A program made the translations under genes and the position numbers. Below, in pieces: positions 26,217 through 33,347 of a stretch of 64,000 nucleotides of DNA (its first letter is position 1; each line of letters opens with the position of its first letter). The notes beneath the pieces are model-generated. The model worked only from the letters and a program-made list of their open reading frames with translations. It did not search any database and was not told the DNA's origin. This DNA comes from JAJECS01 sp965243625 (lineage in GTDB: Bacteria > Chloroflexota > UBA11872), in contig CBDEVI010000002.1 of the NCBI GenBank assembly GCA_965243625.1, positions 1,922,001 through 1,986,000 on the forward strand. The letters are read 5' to 3'.

Positions 26217-26621
26217 ATGACCGCCTCGCTTGCTGCCGCCCTCATCAGCGGCGTCGCTGCCGGACTGACTGTCGGGACCTGTGTGGCTTGGGTGGCCTCG
26301 CGGCTTTGGCGTGGGCGCAACGCTGCGACTGGGCCCGCCGAGTCCACTGAGGCGCGGCTGGCGCGAGACTTCACCGTGCTGGCGGAGCTGCTGTCGGAAC
26401 GTCTGGCCAAGATCTGGCTCGCCGACACGCCTGGGGCGCCCGTGGCCGAGGGCGACGCGCACTATCACCACGTCTTGGAGTCCACCACCACGATCGTGCG
26501 CCAAGCGGGGGCGTCGCCGAAGGCGGCGACGGCGGTCGGCGCACTTACCGCCAAGCGGGTGCGGCCGGGCCCGATTCGGGGCAGGCGCGACGACGGGTCG
26601 CCGGTGGGGCCGCCAGCGTAG
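26217..26621 (+). CDS. Hypothetical protein with N-terminal membrane helix
   Basis: 134 residues. Residues ~5-28 form one hydrophobic helix (AALISGVAAGLTVGTCVAWVA) followed by basic residues, giving a membrane-anchored protein with a cytoplasmic tail. The tail begins with a charged helix (ARLARDFTVLAELLSERLAK) and ends in low-complexity basic sequence. No family was recognised. TTAGACT about 10 bp before the ATG resembles other TAAACT-like hexamers in the window. It is wedged between two copies of the repeat element, so its 3' end could have been shaped by insertion. Coding status is probable, not certain. Confidence 0.45.
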   Translation: MTASLAAALISGVAAGLTVGTCVAWVASRLWRGRNAATGPAESTEARLARDFTVLAELLSERLAKIWLADTPGAPVAEGDAHYHHVLESTTTIVRQAGASPKAATAVGALTAKRVRPGPIRGRRDDGSPVGPPA

Positions 26622-26635
26622 ACATCCAGCCTACG

Positions 26636-26766
26636 GAGATCTTGGTGTAGTTCTGCACGGGCAGGTCTCAGTCCGTTCCCGCATCAAAGGACCAGGACGG
26701 CTTCAGGATCGACCGAACCGGATTCCGGCCTCCGCCGGAATGACGGACAGGTACCGCGAAGGTCCC
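26636..26766. mobile_element. MITE-like element, copy 2 (diverged)
   Basis: The same order of parts as copy 1, with substitutions: left end GAGATCTTGGTGTAG, a degraded gggcaggtctcagtccgttcccgc palindrome region, the attccggcctccgccggaat palindrome (26722-26741), and right end ACCGCGAAGGTCCC. Flanking CCTACG and CTTACG may be a decayed target duplication. It ends at the stop of the DapA-family gene. Confidence 0.55.
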
Positions 26767-26767
26767 C

Positions 26768-27694
26768 TTACGCCGGAACGGCCGTCGGCGCGAACTCGGG
26801 CAGAAAGGACTTGAGGAGTTCGAAGGCGGCGTCGATCTGGGCATCGTCCCGGGCGGTCTTCGGCGGCGCCACCCAGCGCTCCATGACCCCCACGCGGCTC
26901 AGCAGTCCCTTGGCGTTGGCGTGCGGAAATCCAGGCAGTGCCTGAAAAAGTTCCAGGAACTCGTTGGTGCGGTTCTGGGCCGCCGCCGCGGCGTCGAGAT
27001 TGCCTTCCTGCCACGCGTCGTAGATTTCCAGATTCAGCTGCGGCGCCACATTCGGCGTCATGCCGGTGGTGGCGGCCGCACCGGAAATGAGGGCGTGCAT
27101 GAAGGTCACGTCGCCGCCCACGATCACGCGGAAATCGGGGGCGCCGCGGGTGGCGGCGAGATAGCTCATGACATTCGACACGGAGCCCGAGCTGTCCTTG
27201 GTGCCCTGCACCCCGACGTCTCGCAGCCGGGGCAGCGTCGCCGGCTCGGCGGGAACTCCGGTCAGCCGCGGGATGTTGTACAGGAGCACGGGGACGGGGG
27301 ATTCGCGTACGACGCCGTCGAAGTAGCCGACGAGCTCGTCCTGGGTCATCTCGAAGTAGAACGGCGGATTGACGAGCACGCCGTCGGCGCCCAGGTCACC
27401 CGCTTCACGGAGCTGCTCATGGGTCCGTCGCACGTTGGGCTGCCCGCACGCCACGATCACGGGCACGGCGCCGCCAACCTCGTCGACGGCAGCACGGATG
27501 ACGGTCTCGCGATCGGCATCGTCGATGGAGGCGAACTCCCCGGTCGTGCCAAGCACCACGATCCCGTGGCAGCCGGCGTCGACGACGCGCCGGGTGAGGC
27601 GCCGCAGCGCGGCCTCGTCCGCGGAGAAGTCGGCGTTCAGCGGCGTCAGCAGCGCCGGAATCACCCCATGGATGCGGGACTGAAACGTCGTCAT
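26768..27694 (-). CDS. Dihydrodipicolinate synthase/N-acetylneuraminate lyase family protein
   Basis: 308 residues, a class I aldolase TIM barrel. Motifs include GTTGEF (substrate carboxylate binding), VIVACG, PPFYF, LLYNIP (catalytic Tyr) and QGTKDSSG (Schiff-base Lys near residue 165). The family covers DapA, sialic-acid lyase and several sugar-acid aldolases; the sequence does not decide among them. The isolated setting, away from lysine genes, favours sugar-acid or sialic-acid catabolism. The ATG at 27694 was chosen over a TTG at 27706. A TATAAT hexamer (minus strand, 27733-27738) lies 39 bp upstream. It diverges from the aldo-keto reductase. Confidence 0.88.
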   Translation of the reverse strand: MTTFQSRIHGVIPALLTPLNADFSADEAALRRLTRRVVDAGCHGIVVLGTTGEFASIDDADRETVIRAAVDEVGGAVPVIVACGQPNVRRTHEQLREAGDLGADGVLVNPPFYFEMTQDELVGYFDGVVRESPVPVLLYNIPRLTGVPAEPATLPRLRDVGVQGTKDSSGSVSNVMSYLAATRGAPDFRVIVGGDVTFMHALISGAAATTGMTPNVAPQLNLEIYDAWQEGNLDAAAAAQNRTNEFLELFQALPGFPHANAKGLLSRVGVMERWVAPPKTARDDAQIDAAFELLKSFLPEFAPTAVPA

Positions 27695-27732
27695 CGAGGA
27701 GTCCAAGCAGTGGTGCAGGCTGGCGGCGGCTG

Positions 27733-27738
27733 ATTATA
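27733..27738 (-). promoter_or_regulatory. Perfect -10 hexamer upstream of DapA-family gene
   Basis: TATAAT on the minus strand, 39 bp before the ATG at 27694. No good -35 is seen at 16-18 bp, so it is a candidate only. Confidence 0.35.
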
Positions 27739-27816
27739 GGCGTCGTCTGCGCGCGAGCGCTCCGAGAGTGGCATCATCGCCGCCGCGGGGTGGTGACCAG
27801 CAAGGAGTTGAGCCCG

Positions 27817-28761
27817 ATGGAGTACGTGAACATGGGCCGTTCGGGGCTCAAGGTGTCCCGGGTCGCGCTGGGATGCGGATTCCGCGGCATGACGGACCAG
27901 GACCTCATGGAACGCATCATCCGGCACGCGATCGACAAGGGCGTCAACTTCATCGACTGCGCCAACACCTACGTCGGCGGAATCGGGGAGCAGGTGCTGG
28001 GTCGCGTGCTGCCAGGGCAGCGCGACGAGCTGGTCATTACCACCAAGGTGACATCCATCGTGGGAGAGGGGCCGAATGACATTGGCAGCTCGCGCTACCA
28101 CATCATGCGCGAGATCGACCGCAGCCTGCGCCGTCTCCAGACCGATCACGTGGATATCTACATCGTCCACTGGCGCGATCAAACCACGCCCCTGGAAGAG
28201 ACGGTGCGGGCGATGACGGATGTCGTGGCCAGCGGCAAGACCCGCTATTGGGGCGTCTCCAGCTACCAGGCGTGGGAGGCGTGCCAGGCGCTGTGGCTTG
28301 CCGACCGGGCGGTCGCGCCCGGGTTCATCACCACGCAGAACCAGTACAGCTTGCTGTGCCGTGACCCTGAGCAAGAGCTATTCCCCTTCTGCCGGGAGTT
28401 CGGCATCGGGGTGATGGCCTTTTCGCCGCTGGCCGTGGGCGTGCTCAGCGGTGACTTGCAGCAAGGCCGGCCGGCTCCCGCGGGCACGTTGTGGGAACGG
28501 CAACCGCCATACGAGATGGAATCCGTCCTCACCGACCGCGCGCAACGAGTCATCGACGCGTTGCGCGAGATCGCCACCGCCCACGGGCGCCACCCAACCG
28601 CCGTTGCCATTCGGTGGGTGATTTCGCGTCCCGAGGTGGCGACGGCCATCGCCGGACCGGACACCACCGAGCAGCTCGACGCGTACCTCGAGGCCGCGGG
28701 CTGGGAACTGACGGCCGAAGAGATCGCGCGGCTCGACGAGGCCTCGGACCCCGCGGGCTAG
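27817..28761 (+). CDS. Aldo/keto reductase
   Basis: 314 residues, an NAD(P)H-dependent (alpha/beta)8 oxidoreductase. The catalytic tetrad is visible: Asp in FIDCANTY, the Tyr of that motif, Lys in ITTKVTS, and His in YIVHWRD. The cofactor loop IAGPDTTEQLD lies near the C-terminus. It resembles YajO/potassium-channel-beta-subunit-like AKRs, which act on sugars and small aldehydes. The ATG at 27817 has AAGGAG nine bases upstream. Its stop TAG overlaps the convergent SDR stop in the tetramer CTAG. Confidence 0.92.
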   Translation: MEYVNMGRSGLKVSRVALGCGFRGMTDQDLMERIIRHAIDKGVNFIDCANTYVGGIGEQVLGRVLPGQRDELVITTKVTSIVGEGPNDIGSSRYHIMREIDRSLRRLQTDHVDIYIVHWRDQTTPLEETVRAMTDVVASGKTRYWGVSSYQAWEACQALWLADRAVAPGFITTQNQYSLLCRDPEQELFPFCREFGIGVMAFSPLAVGVLSGDLQQGRPAPAGTLWERQPPYEMESVLTDRAQRVIDALREIATAHGRHPTAVAIRWVISRPEVATAIAGPDTTEQLDAYLEAAGWELTAEEIARLDEASDPAG

Positions 28762-29531
28762 ATGTTCGAGCGGGACTGCCCGCCGTCCACGTTGATGCAG
28801 GCGCCGGTGACGAGGCTGGCCTGCTCGGAGGCGAGGAACGCCACCACGGCGGCCACCTCCTCGGGTCGGCCGAACCGTTCCATGGGCATGTCGCGCTCGA
28901 TGAACGCGGCGATGCCCTCGGGATCGCGGCGCTGGCGCCGCTCCCAACCGCCACCCGGAAACAGGATCGAGCCCGGCGCCACGGCGTTGACCGTGATACC
29001 GAACGGCGCCAACTCGCGGGCCATCGACGTCGCCAGGCTGTTCATGGCCGATTTGGCGGCGTTGTAGGCGGGAGGGCCGCCGCCTTCGCGCCCGTAGATG
29101 GACGTGATGTGCACGATGCGGCCCCAGCCGGCGGCTTTCATAAGCGGCACCGCCGCTCGGCTGGCCCGAACGGCCGCGCTCAGGTTGACGTCGAATGTCG
29201 CGGACCACTGGTCGTCGGTACCCGTCACAAAGTCGCTGTCGCCCATCGAGCCTCCGACGTTGTTGACCAGCACACTGATGCCGCCGAGCTCGGCCACGGT
29301 GCGCCCGACGGCCTGCGCCGGCGCCGCGGCGTCGCGCATGTCCAGCGAAAGCGGAAGTGCATGAACTCCGAGCGCCGAGATTTCGGCAGCCGTGCCGCGC
29401 AAGTCTTCCCCGCCGCGCGCGACGATGGCCACGTCGCAGCCCTCGGCCGCAAGCCCCAGCGCGATTGCCCGGCCGATGCCGCGGCTCCCACCGGTGACGA
29501 GTGCAACGCGGTCACGAAGGCCAAGATCCAT
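28758..29531 (-). CDS. Short-chain dehydrogenase/reductase
   Basis: 257 residues with a classic SDR layout: TGGSRGIG cofactor loop near the N-terminus, NNVGG, catalytic Ser in HITSIYG, the YNAAK Tyr-Lys pair, and a C-terminal TGACINVDGG. It oxidises or reduces an alcohol or ketone with NAD(P). The substrate is unknown. The ATG at 29531 follows AGGAG at good spacing. It sits downstream of the accDA-phosphoesterase run in the same direction, about 130 bp away, and converges with the aldo-keto reductase, with overlapping stops. Confidence 0.92.
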   Translation of the reverse strand: MDLGLRDRVALVTGGSRGIGRAIALGLAAEGCDVAIVARGGEDLRGTAAEISALGVHALPLSLDMRDAAAPAQAVGRTVAELGGISVLVNNVGGSMGDSDFVTGTDDQWSATFDVNLSAAVRASRAAVPLMKAAGWGRIVHITSIYGREGGGPPAYNAAKSAMNSLATSMARELAPFGITVNAVAPGSILFPGGGWERRQRRDPEGIAAFIERDMPMERFGRPEEVAAVVAFLASEQASLVTGACINVDGGQSRSNI

Positions 29532-29664
29532 CAGTGACTCCTGTTTCTCCGCGGCGCTCGGTGAACCACGCACCCGGCGACCGATCGTGCAAGACCGCCG
29601 GACGGGCGCCCACCAGGGGCGCCCCTACGGGGCCGGAGTACAACGTCAAGCCTACCGGGCGGCC

Positions 29665-30561
29665 TCAGCCCACGCGGACCAGCGTCAGCCGCGGCACTTC
29701 CGCGGGCGCATTGACTCGCACGGGAATGCCGACCGTACCGACCCCCCGAGTGATGTACACCAGCCGGCCACCGATATGCATCAGGCCGCTGGGCCTCGGG
29801 AGCGGCGAGCGCGTGCTGGTCATTGGGGCGGACATGAGCGGCGGCACAATCTGCCCACCGTGGGTATGCCCGCAAACCACGAGGTCGACGCGCGCTTGTC
29901 CGAGCCGGGGCACGGCGTCGGGATTGTGCGTCAGCACGAGCGTAAAGGCGTTTTCGTCAACACCTTCAAACGCGCGGGCGGCGGCGTCGCCGCGATGGGT
30001 CGCGTCACCGACGCCGACAATGGCCAACTCCGCGTCGCCGATCCGGTGGCGCACGTGCGCGTTGTCGAGCACCGTAACGCCCTGGGCCTGGAACGCCTGC
30101 CGGATGAATCCCAGCGGCTGGGTGCGATAGCCGATCCACGACGGGTCGGTTGCAGTGCGGGCAACGAACAGATCGTGGTTGCCCCAGACCAGATAGGCGC
30201 CGTGCACGGGCTCGATCGCCGCCAGCGCCTCGGCCACGAACGGCGCGGCGTCAACCCGGTCGCTGAGGTCGCCGCAGGCGAACAGGAAATCCGGGCGGGT
30301 GCCGGCGAGCCGGCGCAACGCGTTCAAGCTGGGCGTGCGCCGAGAGCGCACGTGAAGGTCGGACACGACCTGGATCGTGAGCCCGTTGAGCGCCCGCGGC
30401 AGCCGCGGGAGCGGCACGGGGATCGGGGCCGCCTCCGCGTCCGACGCTTGGGCAATTGCGCGAGCCACCAGCCCGAGGGCGCTGAGTCCGGCTAGCGCTG
30501 CGGTCCGACGGACGGTCAGCACGGCCACTGAGACTGCGAGCGCCTCCCGGGCCGTCGGCAA
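29665..30561 (-). CDS. Metallophosphoesterase (calcineurin-like, membrane-anchored)
   Basis: Up to 298 residues. The five metal-binding motifs are present in order: SDLHV, CGDLSD, WGNHD, VLTHNPD and CGHTHGGQ. The arrangement resembles YkuE/YaeI-type phosphodiesterases, some of which act on UDP-2,3-diacylglucosamine or other phosphodiesters. A hydrophobic N-terminal helix suggests membrane association. The start is uncertain: TTG at 30561 gives the full N-terminus, while GTG at 30528 or 30522 is also possible. It lies 12 bp after accA, so it is probably in the same operon. Confidence 0.87.
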   Translation of the reverse strand: MPTAREALAVSVAVLTVRRTAALAGLSALGLVARAIAQASDAEAAPIPVPLPRLPRALNGLTIQVVSDLHVRSRRTPSLNALRRLAGTRPDFLFACGDLSDRVDAAPFVAEALAAIEPVHGAYLVWGNHDLFVARTATDPSWIGYRTQPLGFIRQAFQAQGVTVLDNAHVRHRIGDAELAIVGVGDATHRGDAAARAFEGVDENAFTLVLTHNPDAVPRLGQARVDLVVCGHTHGGQIVPPLMSAPMTSTRSPLPRPSGLMHIGGRLVYITRGVGTVGIPVRVNAPAEVPRLTLVRVG

Positions 30562-30573
30562 TGGATCGAAGGG

Positions 30574-31584
30574 CTACAGGCCGTGACGGTTCTCCGACAC
30601 GACGCTCGCACCGTCGACCACGGCATCGTCCGGCGTCGACTCCACGTGGGCGCTCATCGAACGAAACTTGGCGTACCGCGCAGCGACCAGATCGGCGGGC
30701 GCCATGGCTTGAAGCTCATCCAGCGCCTCGACGAGCGCCGCCTTGAGATTCTCCGCCGTGGCGTCGTAGTCGCGGTGGGCGCCGCCGGGCGGTTCGGGAA
30801 CGATGCGGTCGATGAGATCCGCCGCGTAGAGGACATCCGAGGTCAGCCCAAGGGCCTCGGCGGCGCGCTCCGCAAACTTCGAGTCCCGCCAAATGATCGC
30901 GGCCGCGGCCTCCGGCGAGGCCACGGAGTAAATGGCGTGTTCCAGCATCAAGATGCGATCGCCAACGCCCATCGCCAGGGCGCCGCCGCTGCCGCCTTCG
31001 CCAACCACTGCGACGACAATGGGCGTCTCCAGTCGCGCCATGACGGCCATGCTCTCGGCGATGGCCCAGGACTGACCGCGCTCCTCATCCTCCAATGCCG
31101 GACCGGCCCCCGGCGTGTCGAGCAGGGTGATGACCGGGAGGCCAAACCGCGCGGCCAGCTTGAACAGGCGGATGGCCTTGCGGTAGCCCTCCGGGTGCGC
31201 CATGCCGAAGTTGCGCTCGACGTTTTGGCGCGTGTCTCGGCCCTTCTGATGACCGACCACGACGACCCGCCGGCCATGCAGCGAGCCCACGCCGCCAACC
31301 ACGGCCATGTCGTCGCCGTGGCGCCGATCGCCGTGCAACTCGACGAAGCCGTCAATCATGCGCTCGATGAAGTCGAGCGTGTGGGGCCGGTCGCGATGGC
31401 GGGCCAGCTGCACGCGCTGCCAGGGCGTCAGTCGAGAAAACACGTCGGCGGTACGCGCCTCGAGTTCGAGCTGCATCAGCTCGAGCTGCCGCAGGACGTC
31501 CGACGCGGAGTCCACGTCGCTGTCCGCTTCGAGCTCGGCGATGCGGCTGCGCAGGTCGTCGAGGTCGCGCTCGAAGTCCAGCAC
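30574..31584 (-). CDS. accA: Acetyl-CoA carboxylase carboxyltransferase subunit alpha
   Basis: 336 residues. With AccD it transfers carboxyl from biotin to acetyl-CoA, making malonyl-CoA for fatty acid synthesis. A helical N-terminus (ELEADSDVDSASDVLRQLE) is followed by RHRDRPHTLDFIERM, GHQKGRDTRQN, FGMAHPEGYRKA and GEGGSGGALAM, all standard AccA segments. Start GTG at 31584. It is 12 bp downstream of accD. The biotin carrier and biotin carboxylase (accB, accC) are not in the window. Confidence 0.96.
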   Translation of the reverse strand: MLDFERDLDDLRSRIAELEADSDVDSASDVLRQLELMQLELEARTADVFSRLTPWQRVQLARHRDRPHTLDFIERMIDGFVELHGDRRHGDDMAVVGGVGSLHGRRVVVVGHQKGRDTRQNVERNFGMAHPEGYRKAIRLFKLAARFGLPVITLLDTPGAGPALEDEERGQSWAIAESMAVMARLETPIVVAVVGEGGSGGALAMGVGDRILMLEHAIYSVASPEAAAAIIWRDSKFAERAAEALGLTSDVLYAADLIDRIVPEPPGGAHRDYDATAENLKAALVEALDELQAMAPADLVAARYAKFRSMSAHVESTPDDAVVDGASVVSENRHGL

Positions 31585-31596
31585 GGCCGGCGCTCG

Positions 31597-32484
31597 CTAG
31601 CCCAGCCGCGTTTGGGCCGCGTCAACAACCTCGGCGCGCCGAGATGCCTGGGCGGGCGCCAACAGCTCGATGAGTCGGCCGATCGTGCGGCGCTGGTCCC
31701 GTCGAGGGACGACCGCGTCGATCATGCCGCGCCGAAGCACCCACTCGGCGGTGTGGTCGTCGGCCTGCGCCCGGCGGCTCAGCGTCCCTTGCACGACCCG
31801 CGAGCCGGCAAAGCGGATCGTGGCGCCCGGCTCGCCAATGATGATGTCGGCAACTGCCGCGAAGCTGGCCGTCACGCCGGCCAGGGTGGGATCGGCCATC
31901 AGCGCGATATAGGGCACCCCGGCATCGGCCAGACGCGCGGCGGCGGCGGTGGTCTTGGCCATCTGCATCAAGGCAAATACACCTTCGTCCTGCCGGGCGC
32001 CGCCGGACGAGGTCACCATCACCAGCGGAATCCGCCGTGCTTGCGCAAGCTCGAACAGGCGGGCAATGCGCTCACCGGCGGCCCCGCCCATGCTGCCGGC
32101 GATGAAGCCAAACTCCATCACCCCCAGCGCCACCTCGTGGCCCTGGATGTGCCCCACGCCGCACACGACGGCCTCGGAGCGCCCGGTGGACGCTTGGGCT
32201 TTGGCCACGCGGTCTGGATAGCGCCCGCTTGGCCGGGAGAAGTTGAGCGGATCGGACGTCAGGACATCCCCCGCCAATTCCTGAAAGGCCTCGCCGTCGT
32301 CCAACAGGAGGTCCAGCCGCTGGCCGACCGTCAGGCGATCGTGGTAGTTGCAGCGGGTGCAGACGTGCAGCCCCGCCTCGAACTCCGGGCGGTAGTGCAT
32401 GGCGCCGCACTTGCGGCACGTGACCCAGAGATCGGCTGGAACGCCACTGCGCCGGCGTCCGGCAAGGAGATCACGCACGGGCAT
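31597..32484 (-). CDS. accD: Acetyl-CoA carboxylase carboxyltransferase subunit beta
   Basis: 295 residues. An N-terminal four-Cys zinc ribbon (CRKCG and, about 19 residues on, CTRCN) precedes the crotonase-like carboxyltransferase core with FGFIAGSMGGAAGERI and SSGGARQDEG oxyanion-site segments. The ATG at 32484 directly follows an in-frame GTG. It works as an alpha2-beta2 complex with AccA, encoded 12 bp downstream. The order clpC-comF-accD-accA puts lipid synthesis in one leftward transcript with protein quality control. Confidence 0.96.
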   Translation of the reverse strand: MPVRDLLAGRRRSGVPADLWVTCRKCGAMHYRPEFEAGLHVCTRCNYHDRLTVGQRLDLLLDDGEAFQELAGDVLTSDPLNFSRPSGRYPDRVAKAQASTGRSEAVVCGVGHIQGHEVALGVMEFGFIAGSMGGAAGERIARLFELAQARRIPLVMVTSSGGARQDEGVFALMQMAKTTAAAARLADAGVPYIALMADPTLAGVTASFAAVADIIIGEPGATIRFAGSRVVQGTLSRRAQADDHTAEWVLRRGMIDAVVPRRDQRRTIGRLIELLAPAQASRRAEVVDAAQTRLG

Positions 32485-32581
32485 CACACAATCTGCAACG
32501 CGGGTCGCGGCAAAGAGTTATGGCCGCCTGCCCCCCGGAGTTAGACCGCGGAGTATATCAACAGGGTGTGGATAGATGGCT

Positions 32582-33304
32582 TTAAGGCTCGAGCGGGCGA
32601 TCCGGCGGCGGTCGCGCCGCCACCACCGCCCCCACCCAGGTCGCGCCGCGGCGCCTGAGCGCTCGGGCGGCGGCTTCGAGCGTCGCTCCGGTTGCCGCCA
32701 CATCGTCGACGAGGAGCAGACGGGCGCCGCTCACGTTGTGGAGACAAGTGAAGGCGCCAATCACGTTTCGCCAGCGGGCTTCGCGCGTCAGCGACATCTG
32801 GGGAGCCGTATCACGGTGACGGATCAGATGCTGATCCAGCACGGGCACGGCCAGCCATCGCGTCAATTGAGCCGCGATGAGCGCGCTCTGGTTGAAGCCG
32901 CGCTCCCGCTCGCGCGCGGGACCCAGTGGAATTGGAACGAGCGCGTCGATATCCGGCGGGCTGGACAACGCTTCCGCCGCGACCCGTGCCAGCGCCCCGG
33001 CGAGGTATCGCTTGTTACGAAACTTCAGGCGCAGAATCGCATCCCGCACGGGCGACTCGTACGGATAGCGCACATACACCTGGTCGATGCGCCGCTTCTG
33101 GTGCAGACACGCGGCGCATTGGTCGCCGTGTTCCAGCCTCCGGTTGCATTGGCGGCAGCAGGGACGCGGAAGGGGTTCGAGCTGAGAAATGCAGATGGCG
33201 CAAATGCCGTCACCAAGCGCGCCACACCCGGCGCAGACCGGTGGAAAGATGATGTCCGCAAGGCCGCGCCCGAGAGCCCGGGCCGCCTCGCCAATCGGAT
33301 TCAG
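32582..33304 (-). CDS. comF: ComF-family phosphoribosyltransferase-like protein
   Basis: About 240 residues. The N-terminal half has zinc-finger Cys pairs (CAGCG, CAIC, CCRQC and CAAC), and the C-terminal half has the PRTase signature LLLVDDVAATGATL. In naturally competent bacteria ComF/ComFC aids DNA uptake downstream of the channel; in others its role is unclear. No ATG, GTG or TTG lies between the clpC stop and the conserved core. The annotated end uses a CTG at 33304. The only standard alternative is a GTG at 33451 inside clpC, which would add ~49 Ser/Pro/Arg-rich residues. No other competence gene is nearby. Confidence 0.88.
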   Translation of the reverse strand: MNPIGEAARALGRGLADIIFPPVCAGCGALGDGICAICISQLEPLPRPCCRQCNRRLEHGDQCAACLHQKRRIDQVYVRYPYESPVRDAILRLKFRNKRYLAGALARVAAEALSSPPDIDALVPIPLGPARERERGFNQSALIAAQLTRWLAVPVLDQHLIRHRDTAPQMSLTREARWRNVIGAFTCLHNVSGARLLLVDDVAATGATLEAAARALRRRGATWVGAVVAARPPPDRPLEP

Positions 33305-33347
33305 GGTCGCGGCGCCTGACCCGCCCCGGAGGCGTCGAGTGCCCGGG

